Positions 47,421-58,991 of a DNA stretch of 64,000 nt are shown here, in pieces (the stretch's first letter is position 1; each line of letters starts with the position of its first letter). The DNA is taken from NCBI GenBank assembly GCA_027475525.1, contig JAMWFC010000116.1, positions 1,301,826 to 1,365,825 of the forward strand. Direction: 5' to 3'. The notes under the pieces are model-generated. The model had not been told where the DNA came from. It did not search any database and saw only the letters and a program-made list of their open reading frames with translations. Both the position numbers and the translations under genes were made by a program. This DNA is from Macrolepiota albuminosa (taxonomy: Eukaryota > Basidiomycota > Agaricomycetes > Agaricales > Agaricaceae).

Positions 47421-48867
47421 TTATCCGCCTGTGGGGGATTGGCTGTTGAATAAGGTGCACAAAACTATGTAATCAGTCGATCCAGTCCTCGAAATCGTTA
47501 TCCGCCTGTGGCTCCACTGCCGGGTCGCCAGGCTGCCGTGGTCGCCTAGAGAGTCCATCTGGTCTGTGGAAAGAGCTTTGACGTGTACCAACTCAAAGTG
47601 AAACATAAGAATAGCGACCACCCAACAGTTCATGCTAGCGGATGGCTGGATATCAGGGTTCTGCAGCATGCCTTTAATGTACCTAGCGTCGACTTCAACA
47701 ATAAGGTTCTGCACGCCAATCAAATACATCTTTAGCGACCGGAAGGCTTTGAAGAGCCCATAGAGCTCTAGCTTAGGCTGACTATAGCGAGATTCCCGGT
47801 CGTTTAGTGTGATAGACCCAAAGCGGTTGTAGCATCGCTGTTTCCGATTATTGCTAAGGCACTGACACAAGAAGTAGCCAATGGCAATGTATGAGGTATC
47901 CACCGCCAAGATAACAGGGTTGGCAGAGCTATAGTCGATTGGAACTAGGGGCTTGGCATCTTGTAGGGCTTTACTAAGTCTCGTTGTGCAGTGACCTGGT
48001 CTGGCCCAAATTCAAAGGGCTCGTTAGTGCGGGTGAGTTGGTTAAGGGCATGTGCGTGATGGGCAAAGTCCTTGACAAATATCCTGAGAACGCCAATGGT
48101 ACCAAGAAAGGCGCGAACTTCAGATAAGTTGCGGCAAGGGCCCCATCGCTCCAGAAGTGCTAGGCAAGACTCGTCAGGAACGCATCTGTTGGGTGTGCAG
48201 ATGTGATCAAGTATTTTGAATCTTGGCGTGCAAAGGAGGAGCTTGTGACCGCTAAAGGTTCCCCTGCTATACTTCATACGTTCGAGAACTCGATTGAGCA
48301 GCTGGAAAAACTCCCATAGCGCTAAGCGAATGTTGGAGTTGTCAGGATGGGTCGCTAGTAAGCCGTTTACGAGTCGCCAGTCTTTGGGGCCTTTGACACC
48401 AACGTCATCAATGAAGCTAAGGACATTATGTAGTATCTCGGGTTGGAGGATGAAAGTGATGTCGTCATGAAATATAGGGACTGAGTTTGTCCAGCCCATT
48501 GGTAAAGTGACTAGGTGCAACACGCCAAACGGAGTTTGAAAAGTAGTGAGATCCCAGGAAGAGGGGTGTATCAGGCATTCGTTGTAGCCAACATAGAGGT
48601 CAAGAGTGGTGCCACAAATACGCCTGGTAAAGGACTCAGCAACGTGGTCAGGAAAAGGTGGTACTCCAGAGTGTCGTATTGTAACCCTATTTAGTGGTTC
48701 AAGGCTGTGGACTATGCGCAGATTACCGTTCTTTTTGAGGACGCAAAACCATCGGGAGCAGTAAGAACTGTTGGAGGGCTCATAGACACCAGCCTTTATC
48801 TTGGTCCTAATGATTTGGCAGACCTCGGCTTCGATTCCAGGCGGTAACAGTCGGTTGTGCTCAGTCC
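47421..48867 (-). pseudogene. Element A' RT core and RNase H
   Basis: The 324-codon frame contains SRWFCVLKKNGNLR, LVTLPMGWTNS, FIDDVGVKG and the RNase H entry, followed by VDTSYIAIGYFLCQ, ELYGLFKAF and VDARYIKGML in the next frame. It keeps the residues that are stops in element A (Trp at the SSWDL site, Arg at the NDRES site). A 77-bp duplication near 47,356/47,433 lies in the RNase H-integrase linker. Confidence 0.85.
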
Positions 48868-48871
48868 ACGG

Positions 48872-50095
48872 TGATGACGCCAACTGTGGTTGGGTGCGCT
48901 GGACGTATACGCAGTACAATGCCGTCTCCAGCGCTTGGCGTGCGTAGTTGTGAGGAGTCCTGACAGGGTCCCGGTGTGCTCGAGTGGAGGTAGTAAAACG
49001 ATGCGCTAGCTTATAGCGCTTTAGTTGTGAGGAGTCCTGACAGGGTCCCGGTGTGCTCGAGTGGAGGTAGTAAAACGATGCGCTAGATTATAGCGCTTTG
49101 GGGGCTACCTGGCAGACGGTAAGCGTCGTAGTTTAGGCAAAGATATTGGAGAAAAGACGAATAGCGCAGCGTATTGTGCCCGTAGGTGGCACCGTAAACG
49201 ATGAAGACGAGATGGACGAAGCTAGCGCCCGACTTAGTGAAGAAGTCGAAGGAAGCTAGCGCGAGTTGAACGCTAAGTGTAACTGTGTGTTCGAGGGGTT
49301 ACGATTCGTTGTTATATACATGTAAAGTAGCTATTTTATATACTATGCACTACCGTGTTTGTCCAGATACAAGTCCACCTGCGGCGCTACCTCCTAGCGC
49401 CTCTCCTCATGGTTTCCTCTAACGGCGACCTGTCAACGGCAACCTTTGGCACATGGATGACGGCGACCAACGGCGTTCTGACCCACGGCGACCAGCGGCG
49501 ACTCTATATTGGCTTAGAATTGCATGAGTCTGCTCACTTTTATTCTAACTCCAATTGGCCAGGCTGTTTCGGGGTATGGTCGGAAAATCCTTGACAGACG
49601 CCGTGAGCGCTAGTGTCAGCGCTACTCATTGTATTAGTTCCTGACAGGTCCAGATGTCGGATTTAAGTATATCCAGTGCCGCCGTTATTGATCCTTTTAG
49701 ACTTCTGATTGAAGTGCCTTGTCAAATGGCAGCGCCTGTTGCTGACTCTTTCTGGAAGTGATCGGGGTTTAGTTAGAGTCCTCTCCTGAAGTGCCTTGTC
49801 AAATGGCAGCGCCTGTTGCTGACTCTTTCTGGAAGTGATCGGGGTTTAGTTAGAGTCCTCTCCCGCCGTCGTGTTAGCGCTATATGTTATGGGCCTCCTT
49901 TGTCCTTGGGATAGGTGAATGGAGTGTGCTGAAAGCTGGGTAGCTAGTGGTTAGGATAAATGTCTAGATCCTGTAGTCAGTTGCCAGAGCTAGAGCTGCT
50001 CTATATTCCCAACTGGTCGCTAGAGCCTTTAGTACGTCAAGTGTTGGTTGGCCTATAATGTCCCTTGATGGCTCAGTCCGAGTAGAAGCCTATCA
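48872..50095 (-). repeat. Solo LTR of family F inside the RT of A'
   Basis: It begins TGATGACGCC and ends CCTATCA on the plus strand (TGATAGGCTTC...GCGTCATCA in the other orientation) and is flanked by ACGG on both sides (48,868-48,871 and 50,096-50,099). Removing it joins PTIPHVP to WTEHNR exactly as in element A. It includes 77-bp duplications at about 48,942 and 49,722. The 79-codon ORF at 49,355-49,594 is within it. Confidence 0.9.
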
Positions 50096-50099
50096 ACGG

Positions 50100-52260
50100 C
50101 ACGTGAGGAATGGTTGGGATTACAACAGGCAGGAAGAAATTTGTACGTAGACTGCTGTGTTCCGAGTCCTCCCAAGCAAAGGCTTTATCTTGCTTAGCGA
50201 CAAGATCGGTAAGGACATTCAACTCATCTTTGGTCAAAAATCCTGTGTCATGCTCCTTGGCGAACTGTTGCTGGTGTTCCATGGTAAAATGTCCTGTGGG
50301 CTGAAAGGGTGGCAGATTTGGTGATAAGGCTGGTATGTCGGCAAGAGGGTTGCCAATGATCTGGCACTTGATTCTAAACGTCTCAGGAGAGTGTGTAGCA
50401 ACGGGTTTTGTTTTAAGTGCAACTGGCTTATATTTCTTTTTGACTTGAACCCCTTTCCTTTTGGGAGCGTTAGCTTGACTATATACAGAGGTGGAAAGGG
50501 AAAATGTAGCCTGAGGAGCGGCAAGTCCGAGAATGGCAGGAGACAAGGCTCCGGGAAGAGTAGTAAAATATGTATTGGTAGACGCAATATTTTGGAACGG
50601 TTGTGAGGCGGTAAGGTATAAGTATGCTAGAGCGGAGTCGGTAATGTTTGGGTTTTTCTGGGAAAGCTCAGCATCGGTTGTGAGGCGGTAAGGTATAAGT
50701 ATGCTAGAGCGGAGTCGGTAATGTTTGGGTTTTTCTGGAAAGCTCAGCATCGGTAGCGGATAAAGTAGTTAAAACATCTTCGTCAAGAAAAGCAGTAGAC
50801 ATAACATTTACAAGACCAGTATAATGGTCATATTCCAGCGTTAGCACCACATCTCTGTGATCATTGCCAATCACCTCCTCGATGGTCTGTGAAAACACCG
50901 GTGGGGAGGCTCGTTGGCGTGTTGGTCGGTAAATTCCAGGGGCTTAGCGCAGGTGCCTTTTTGTTGTCCCCTAGGGAACGTGGGCACCGTTCGTCGGATT
51001 CCGGAATTTGGGTCGCTAATGGTTAGAGTTGTCTCATCGTCGGTAACTGACTTGACAACTGATCACGCCAAGATGTCAAAGGGTCTGCCAAGTAGTAAAT
51101 CGTATGCTGGGGATCACAAAATGTGTATCTGAAGGTAAAATGTGATGTTGCCAAGGGTACAAGGCACATTCTTGGCGAGGCCTAAGGATCTGTCTACCGT
51201 GCCATTAGCACTCTGCATGTTTAGTATAACGGTAGGGTCATAAATGAGACCCAAATCGTTAGCGACTTCAGCTGCCATAGAAATAATTTAAGACTCGCTA
51301 TCCATGATTGCCTCTACCTCATGCTTGTTGTTGACAGTTATCGCTACTAAGTGGATAGCATGTGATTCTTGAGCGACGGTAAGAATTGCCAGGTCTTCTC
51401 CATGTTCTACTGATCTGAGATAGGTTTCTACTGGGTCCACAGAGGTGGCGTTAGTGATGGTGTTGGCAGGAGAGTCTTCAGTGTCCAGAGAGTCAATGGT
51501 AACGGAAAAACCAGGAAGCGTGTTGTTGAGGTCCTCGACCTTGGCAATGGCTGTTGCCAAGGGACGTCAAGGAGTAACTGCCGTTTTTACCTGGTTGCGG
51601 ACGTCAGGAGCAATACTACAAAGTTCTTCTACTGATAAAGTGATAGCGGTTTTCATGATGCGGCTGAATACGTGGTTTGATTTCTCTATGTCAAAAATTG
51701 GTGCAGTAGGTCGGTATCCACCTTTGGTATGCTTCTCGGGAGCGGCAAAATTTCGCTGTGCAGGTGCGTGATATCGGTTGGGAATCTCTGAGTAGGGATG
51801 GAGAGGCGGCAAAGGCAGTTCAGGAACAGCAGCAGACGACGATGGTTCTGGAATGGTAGCTGGCAGAGCGGCAGGAGCAGGAGTCGGTAACTTGTTAGCA
51901 GGAGGCATTGGCTTATATCCTTTGAGAGGCTGTTTAGGCTGCTTAACTTCAACCCCATCAGAAACCTGGTTCTTAAGTGAATCTAATTCCTGTTGTAGCT
52001 TAGTGATTCGTTCTTCCCACGAGAAAGTAGGGCGGTCGCCAACGCTGTTGAAGTGTAAGACCTCGTGAATCATTTGCTGTTGGGTCGCCTGTTCAGGGTC
52101 GGGGTTGGCGTTGCCAGAAAGCGTGCCGGTGACGATTTGTCCTGGGTTGCGCCTATGCCATTCATCAACCCACTCCTGGAAGGACTTCTTGTCTGGGTAG
52201 TTGGGAATGGTGGTGCCAGTGGTTAGAACTATCTTGCCGTCGATAGCCCTTCAAATTCTT
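50100..52260 (-). pseudogene. Element A' protease and pre-RT region
   Basis: Frames at 50,750-50,073, 51,560-51,288 and 52,073-51,567 correspond to the 478-codon frame and RT connector of element A. The protease active site is altered: the Gly of Asp-Ser-Gly is Glu and the next Gln is a TAA stop at 51,285-51,287. Both changes fit C-to-T or G-to-A substitutions. A 77-bp duplication lies near 50,600/50,680. Confidence 0.8.
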
Positions 52261-52299
52261 CCTTGCCGAATATAATTTTCTAAAGTCACGCAGCGTCCT

Positions 52300-53690
52300 C
52301 TAGTCATAGTGTGGCCAATTTCCCCACAGAAGTGGCAAGGGCCGGGTGCAGGTACATTAGCAGGTCGGTTAGCAGTGAGGTTGGTTGTGATCATGGTTTC
52401 AATTCGAGTCATGGCGGAAGCGACAGCAGCGGTAACAGCAGCGTTGAGATCCTCCTTCTTAATAAAGTCGGCAGCAGGAGGTGGGATGGGAATAATACCG
52501 TTGGTTCACTCAGGTGGTGGGCTTGTCCTAGTGCGTTGCAGCCCAACGCCAGTGTCTGCCTCCTTGAGAACCCATTTACTGGCTTCAAAGACGTCGGCAA
52601 CATTATAGGGCTCGTCTGGGTGATGGGCCTGATGAACTATTTGAGAACCCATTTACTGGCTTCAAAGACGTCGGCAACATTATAGGGCTCGTCTGGGTGA
52701 TGGGCCTGATGAACTATTTCTAAGCGATGAGCAATACGAGTCCAAAGCAAAGTCGGAATGCCTTGTTGGAATAGGCAATGTTCCTCGTTAATATATAGCT
52801 TGCCGTTTTGTACTAACCACCTAGCGATCTTTTGGAATTCACAGTAATACGTGAAGAATGCGCCAAGAGAAGAGGTGCCGTTGTCGAATGACTCCTGGAC
52901 TAGTTTCTGTAATTTGTTTACCGAGTAATGGGTAGCCTCCTCAGCACCTGGGTACAACTGGATTACTGCCGTCTTCCAGCCTTCATACGAGGCGCCTTGG
53001 GCCGGGACTGGTGGTGCAGCAGAAACAAAGGCGGCAAACTCAGCAAGACCTGTCCATGTCTCTGCCATGTCATATGACACGTATCTTGCTGCGTATTCCT
53101 TCATCTGTGTGTGGTCAGTAATGCCACAATCCCTGAATAAATACTCTAATTTCTTGAAATACTGGGAGAGCTCCCGTGGCTTAGACTTGTCCCATTTTGG
53201 TGCTGAAAAGTGATTGCATGGCAGCATGCACTGAACTGGTTGTTCCATAGCAACGGTGGTACCGAGTTCGGTTAGCGGTTGTGGGGAAGGAGTTCTAGGT
53301 ATTGGCGACGGGGTAAGGGAAATGACGAGTTGAGAAAGAGGTGTTAACGGAGTAGTTGTGGGGAAGGAGTTCTAGGTATTGGCGACGGGGTAAGGGAAAT
53401 GACGAGTTGAGAAAGAGGTGTTAACGGAGTAATGGGGGTAACTGGTTGTGGTATGGCAAGCGGCGACGCTAAGAGGTCATCAGCGCTAATGTTGAGAGAA
53501 CGCGGGAAGAGATCAGGAAATTCGTCTACAGTGGCGTTCTGTAGTTCCTGTGCAAGAGAGAGACCCGGTAAGGCACCAGGTGGTTGTGGAGTTGATGGAT
53601 GGGAAGGAGCTATTCCTTCTGCCAACTGCTCTAGCAGGCGGCGCCTATGCTGGAGACGGGTTTCTGGCGGAATTCTGCCCTAGAGATCCC
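52300..53690 (-). pseudogene. Element A' gag
   Basis: The 203-codon frame (53,248-52,637) gives the capsid region without the B insertion and was used to interpret the split gag of element A. A 93-codon frame (53,625-53,344) holds the Pro-rich lead, separated by a 77-bp duplication at 53,265/53,342. The zinc knuckle CHFCGEIGHT is at about 52,310-52,340. A further 77-bp duplication is at about 52,560/52,637. Confidence 0.82.
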
Positions 53691-53708
53691 TTGCAGTGGG
53701 CTCCAATT

Positions 53709-54641
53709 TGATGACGCCCAAAGTTTGATCAGTAACAAATATAGTAATAGTGTTACCATACCAAAAGCTTGCGTTGGGCGCGCTAAAGTGATGAGAGAGT
53801 TCTGGGCAGGTCCCAGAGAACGCCCCTGTGAAAATGAGGTGGCGTTGGTAAGGGGGTCGGCAAGTGTAAAGTGCTAAGATACAGCGCCTATGAAAGAAGC
53901 GGTAAGTGAACACGGCAATGTCAGCGGCAAGAACACAGTAAGCTTAGCAAAGTCTAAGCGTCGTTAATGCCTGCCATAGCTGCAAGGCGCAAATAGGTCA
54001 AAGGCTGGCGATAGTCTGCAACTGCTGATAAGTTCAACATTGCTGACCGTAAATGAGATCTTGAGCATAAGGGAGACTAAAGTAAGGGGAGCAGGAAACT
54101 CTGTTCTCTGGTTCGATGATGATTGTACAAGTTGGTAAGTACTTTTATACTACAAGGAGTTCACCGTTGCCAGTGGCTAATAACGCCAAAGAGTGGTAAA
54201 CTAGAAAATTTTATAAGGGGTAGCTCCAGTGGTTTCAGATCCTTGCCGTCCATTCAAGACCCTTAGCGGTGCCAGGTGGCAGATCACGACGCTAAACCAT
54301 CAATCCATCACCCTTCTGTCTGTCAACATTCCTAAGCAATGTCAGGCACCAAATCGGGGCGCTAAGCGGTGTCAGACGCCAAGGTCAAACGCTAAGCTGT
54401 TCGTCAGTTTTTGATAGATCATCAATCTTCTCGCTAAGCGCTGTCATCAGTGATGGATGCCATCTGTCAGTTGTCATTCTTGCTGCCGTTGGCGCTATCA
54501 TTGATTGGATCTGCTTCTTGCTGTACCCGGCTGTCAAATATCGCCAAAATGGGATAATTAGCATGCACTAAGGTATCTCGAGCCGGTGCCGTGTTGCCGT
54601 AGCCTGCCATTGATGCGCTGATCCTGTATGGGGTCCTATCA
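53709..54641 (-). repeat. 5' LTR of element A'
   Basis: 933 bp, TGATGACGCCC...GTCCTATCA on the plus strand, with no 77-bp duplication, so it gives the natural LTR length for the family. The putative primer site follows immediately inside (TGGAGCCCACTGC on the coding strand). Confidence 0.9.
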
Positions 54642-55395
54642 CCGCATATTGTGTAATGTGCTGATCTGGATCAATTCTAAGACGGTGTTTGGCACTTTCC
54701 AGAGTCCGTACAGGTCGTGGAAATATTGGAAGTACATTCTCGATGAACAAAGAATCAAGTGTCGTGTTGAGTCCATTAGTTGCCTGCACTACAGAGAGGT
54801 GATCATAAACATTTCCAATTGCAGCATGAAGGTATGCCAAGCAAATAGAAGGCTGTTCAGTGAAAGCAGGAGGTACAATTGCTGGTCGATCCCCTTCATT
54901 AGTATCTGATCCAGGGGTTTGTACATCAGGTGGTGCAATCAAAGTCCAGACAGAATCAGCAGGTCCAGCAACACCCTGTCCAGGTTCTTGATCATAGAAA
55001 CCAACATGTGGTTCAGGTTCTCGAAACTGTTGAGGCTGGGGATTGTCAATATATGGCCAAGTTCTGACAAGTTTGTGCTCGTCCCAGTAGAAATCGTCAT
55101 CATCAAAGAAGTTGTCGCCTGTAGCTTCCACTTGATTTAAACATTGATCATGATCTAGAAGGCCTTCGATTTCAATTGCTGTTGCCTGTAGATTGTTCTG
55201 CTGCCGCTGCAGTAAGTCTTCTCGTGCCTGTATACGTGCTGGATTTGAAATGGCTGCTTGATGGTCTGGCTGTAGGGCTGGCCCATAATGTGAGATATGC
55301 TTTGTAATGAGGTTCCTCGACTGATATTCATAGCCATCAGGGTGGCACGAGCACTTTGCACAGGTGCATTTGAAGGTAGGTACGGGAACTGGCAT
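54642..55395 (-). pseudogene. N-terminal part of a large transposase, Plavaka-like, cut by LTR A'
   Basis: From an ATG at 55,395 the minus strand reads MPVPVPTFKCTCAKCSCH, then KHISHYGP, an acidic region with FYDQEP, VYDHLSVVQATNGLNTT and finally ESAKHRLRIDPDQHITQYAV, where the LTR of A' cuts it. A Cys-rich start followed by a Cys-led second domain after QYAV is the layout I associate with Plavaka/CACTA-like transposases of Agaricomycetes, but I cannot confirm the family from this fragment. The catalytic part is missing. A 77-bp duplication at 55,370/55,447 creates a false second start. Confidence 0.4.
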
Positions 55396-55790
55396 ATTAG
55401 TGGAGGAGACAATGCAGAAAAGTGCGTACACAGCTCTCAATTCCATTTGAAGGTAGGTACGGGAACTGGCATATTAGTGGAGGAGACAATGCAGAAAAGT
55501 GCATACACAGCTCTCAATTCAGACTTAGTCGTGTTCATGTGCACACTGAATACCCATGAGATGTATTGTATGTAGAATACAAGGAGATTTTGCAAAAGAA
55601 AATCTATCGAAAGAAAATGTGGGAATGTTTCAGCGAAATCCCAAAATCCATCAAATTTCCTAAGTTGCATAATTTTGGATCTTATGCTGTGTAACCGAAG
55701 TTGACCGCGTCGGACCATGGACACAAACGTCTGCGTAGCGGTGTGGACATCCATGCGGTCTGATGCAATTGGGGAAACTTAAAAGTCCCT
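55396..55790. other. Spacer 5' of the transposase fragment
   Basis: No gene recognised. Contains the 77-bp duplication that copies the start of the fragment, and an 'ATGxx' rich AT segment. Confidence 0.4.
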
Positions 55791-55870
55791 TGTTTGTTGT
55801 TGTTGTTGTTGTTGTTGTTGTTGACATCCATGCGGTCTGATGCAATTGGGGAAACTTAAAAGTCCCTTGT

Positions 55871-55913
<43 letters not shown>
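55791..55913. repeat. (GTT)n microsatellite, apparently duplicated
   Basis: TTTGTTGTTGTTG tracts occur at about 55,791-55,822 and 55,868-55,912, separated by a 77-bp-spaced copy of the flank (55,746/55,823). The first tract may be an assembly duplicate; the true locus is probably one longer (GTT)n tract. Confidence 0.85.
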
Positions 55914-55934
55914 GCTCGATTGTTTGTTGTTTTG

Positions 55935-56872
55935 TTATCAGGTCATAGAACTTCTTGCCAACGAGCAAGGCTCTGATCCCAAGGAGCACTACTTTACCTT
56001 CTATAGTCATGAAACAGCGTGCGTTGTGTGTTACCCATTTCAAAGAGGCTGAAATTGTGAGTAGCCTTCTCTTCTATTCATAGCATATTGCAAACAACAT
56101 ACAGATTCCCCTAGATATCAGTTATCGAAGCAACACAAGAAGTGATAGTAGGATTTCTGTTCCTAGTGGAACTACTGCTGCAGACCGTGATGCACGAACT
56201 ATGCGTGGAAGAATCGCAGCAAGTGGCGTCTTAGGAACCCCCGTAAAGCCAGGGAATTTCAAAATTTCTGGCACTCCAACAACGAGAAAAGATGTGCTTG
56301 ATGGCTTTGTGCATGAATTACTTGATCACCGTTGGGCCAGTGCTGATCTCGTAGATCATTCCTTCGATAACGTGGTCTCCATTTTTTTGGCTGCCAAGAT
56401 CACTCTCTGTTTCCTTCATCACGGAATAATCTCTGTCAAAATTAAAAATGCAAAGGTGGAGCGTGAAGAATGGCCGGCAGCTTGCTTTCATGCAGCATCT
56501 CTGGCACGTCTGTCAAAATTAAAAATGCAAAGGTGGAGCGTGAAGAATGGCCGGCAGCTTGCTTTCATGCAGCATCTCTGGCACGTTTGCATCGAAGACA
56601 GACAAAGTGACTCAGGAAATGTATCAATGTTATGTCTGGTCCTGGAGCGCATATTTGAACACAGGAACAGAACGTGGCGCTCAACAATTCCTTAATTTGA
56701 TCGGGTTTCTTGATTATGTATTCGGAAATATTTTCAACCTTGATCCAAGCAATCTGTCGGAGCGCAGGCTAAGAACTTGCATCATGACTCTTCCCCGTGC
56801 TTATTATCGAATGCCACTTGAATCGCCCAACAGCCAAGATTGCCGCCCCGATTTTTTTGCCTTGCATCGTTG
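55935..56872 (+). pseudogene. Duplicated 5' half of FunK1 gene, truncated
   Basis: Base for base this follows 58,905-59,770 with scattered differences: GTTATCAGGTC, the ATG context CATGAAACAGCGTGCG, an intron-like gtgagt segment, then frames S-A-D-L-V-D-H, FLHHGIISVKI and LIGFLDYVFGNIF. It stops at about 56,872 where Tc1/mariner sequence begins. A 77-bp duplication at 56,433/56,510 breaks the frame. It lacks the kinase domain, so it is not a working kinase. Confidence 0.82.
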
Positions 56873-57644
56873 GGAAGGTATATGTGGAAAATTCCAGGAG
56901 GACCACTATCTGACTGCACCACTACACCAACTGTCAAGCATGGAGGAGGAAACAAGTTAATGGTATGGGGCTGCATAGATTGGAATGGAGTAGGAAAGCT
57001 CATAGAAGTTCAGAAGAAGATGGATGCTGCACAGTATTGTGAGATTTTAGATGAGGGAGTGGTGGAAAGCTTTGAAAAGTTGGAAATGGAGGAGGAAGAA
57101 CAATATTTTCAGCAGGACTACGACCCAAAACATACCTCCAAATGGGCAACAACCTGGTTTTCTGATAACAACATCATTGTAATATCCTGGCCTGCCCAAT
57201 TCCCTAACCTCAATCCCATTGAACATCTCTGGGTTTACATCAAGCACAAACTTTTAGAGTATAAGGTACCCCCTAAAGGAGTGCATGAGTTGTGGGAGAG
57301 AGTGGTCAAGAAGTGGAATGAAATACCATCAGAGGTATGCCAAAGCCTCATAAAAAGCATGCCTAGAAGGATCAAGGCAGTTATAAAGGCAAATGGAGGC
57401 CATACCAAGTACTAGATATGAAAATTAGAGTAAATTAGAGTGGGTCAAAAAACTGCCCCAATGATTGAATATTTTGTTTGATTTATTAATCAGCGAGTTC
57501 TTGTCCAAATCACATGATTTATATGTCATTATGAAGCCAAGATGTAGTTGTATTTCATGTGATTTTTTGCTTATGTAATTGTTGCACACCATGTGAATCT
57601 TTCCAAAAGGGCCAAACATTGGGGCAGTTTTTTGAGCCAGTGTA
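56873..57644 (+). mobile_element. Tc1/mariner element, 5'-truncated, with DD34E transposase C-terminal half
   Basis: The ORF to 57,415 reads VKHGGGNKLMVWGCIDW, FQQDYDPKHTSKWA and ISWPAQFPNLNPIEHLW. From the Asp of QQD to the Glu of NPIE there are 34 residues, the DD34E spacing; the first catalytic Asp region is lost or just at the truncation. The 3' end CATTGGGGCAGTTTTTTGAG...GTA (57,617-57,644) ends in TA and has an inverted partner at 57,444-57,463, giving a subterminal inverted repeat. It lies inside a copia gag gene. Confidence 0.85.
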
Positions 57645-58140
57645 TGTCAGCTCCTTGGTCATTTGCTTTTGTCCATGTAGTGCAGAGAGCTTGAAAATGG
57701 CTCTTGATGTTTGCTCCATCCCAGTACTTTATGAAGTTAAGTTCCTCCTTAGCTTGGAGTAGGCTGAGGTCTGATTTGGCATCGTGGAGTTTGGTGAGTG
57801 ATTTCCATGCTTCTGCCACTGTTCCATCAAGCTTGACTCCAGCTCCAATGGGGTTGATCACATTCAGAATTATCATGCTATGGATGTATGTGTCTTGTTG
57901 CTGCCATTCATCCAGTATTGGATTTGATGCTCCCCACCATGTCGTTTGACTGTCTGGTGTTTCTGTACTAGGTTTGGAGCTCCCCTCCTTTTTTATGGTT
58001 GGCTTCTCAATGCCCCCAGTCAAATATTTGAGCAGGCCCCTCCCTCGGGCTGCCTCTGTTAATATTGTTTTAAATGCTGACCAATTTGAGCCATCAAATT
58101 TCTCTTCTGGTGGAAGCATGAATAAGGGTGGGTTTGACAT
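57645..58140 (-). pseudogene. Ty1/copia gag N-terminal part, interrupted by the Tc1 element
   Basis: From the ATG at 58,140 the frame reads PPEEKFDGSNWSAFKTIL, LDEWQQQDTYIHSMIILNV, AEAWKSLTKLHDAKSD and LLQAKEELNFIKYWDG, the pattern of copia gag polyproteins (W-x-x-F, then the UBN2-like region). It is cut at 57,644 by the Tc1 terminus with the expected TA. Confidence 0.8.
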
Positions 58141-58540
58141 AGTTTCTTTTTGGTTTGAGGATTCGGTAAGTCAATAAATTTTGTCTATTTAGCAGATTTG
58201 CTCAGGGCCCATAACCTGTTAAACAGAGATACTCAGTCAATGTAGTAAAACGACTGTATTTGGTATAATATACCTGTTAAACAGAGATACTACGGTATTA
58301 TTAGATCTCTGGGTAAACTCGGTAAGGTATCTATTACGCACCTCAGTCAATGTAGTAAAACGACTGAGGTGCTCTGTCTCCGCATCCGATCATTATACCC
58401 AAAAACTGTATAGTTCTTTTCTCTGAAATTTTCCCTCTCCCTCTGACCTTTTGGCGCCACGTGACATTGGTGTGCGGGGTGGCGCGTACTCCACGAATCC
58501 TTCATCAAACACTCTGCTTTTTTAAAACACGCCAACCATT
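58141..58540. repeat. Copia leader and candidate LTR remnants with short repeats
   Basis: Upstream of the copia gag, TGTTAAACAGAGATAC occurs twice (from 58,217 and 58,275) and CTCAGTCAATGTAGTAAAACG occurs twice (58,232 and 58,342). The second lies in a perfect hairpin, CACCTCAGTC...GACTGAGGTG (about 58,340-58,372). Spacings are 58 and 110 bp, not 77. On the coding strand AACA followed by GGTTATGGGCCCTGAG could be the LTR end and primer site. LTR borders could not be fixed. Confidence 0.45.
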
Positions 58541-58991
58541 CTCTCCTACTCTCGGCTCAGCTCCCGCATCATCTTCTCACCACCTCCACCCCACCTCTCT
58601 CCTACACAGCTTTTCATTAGCCACATTGTCGCTTTTTCGCCTCTAGTCGATAATTCACGTTGGTCACGCGTTCATATGATCGCGTGACCGGTTCGGCGCT
58701 AACTGGAGGCCAGAGAGCAATCTGAGACTTGAGCACAGTAGGGCAAACCATCTCGACGATTGCTCTCTAGGTGCGCCGTCCGACTAATAGAAGGAAAAGT
58801 ATCTCATAGATTGATCTTTAGATATTAGAAACTCGATTGTATTCGGAGACCCGGTATAAAATTTTTTCATTGCCTGACACGCGAATAAGCAGCTCATTGG
58901 TTTGTTTTGTTATCAGGTCGTTGGTCTCAGCATAGAACTTCTCGCCGAGGAGCAAGGTTCTGATCCAAAGGAGCATTACTTTACCTGTAGT
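58541..58991. other. Putative FunK1 upstream region
   Basis: Pyrimidine-rich stretch (58,540-58,630) as in many fungal promoters, a small inverted repeat CACGCG...CGCGTG (about 58,657-58,685), then sequence shared with the 5' side of the truncated FunK1 copy from about 58,905. No gene seen. Confidence 0.4.

Larger units (their letters stand above)
45956..54641 (-). mobile_element. Ty3/gypsy element A', 3'-truncated sister copy of A
   Basis: It has a 5' LTR at 53,709-54,641 and gag, protease, RT, RNase H and integrase running leftwards, all closely similar to element A. The copy ends inside the integrase C-terminal region at 45,956, so the 3' accessory region and 3' LTR are lost. A solo LTR of family F (48,872-50,095) splits the RT. 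The base after the LTR at the right is CCGC, whose partner was lost with the left end. Confidence 0.9.

Noticed and set aside
49355..49594. 79-codon ORF
   Set aside because: Within solo LTR F; composition (repeated GGCGACC-type units) explains the open frame.
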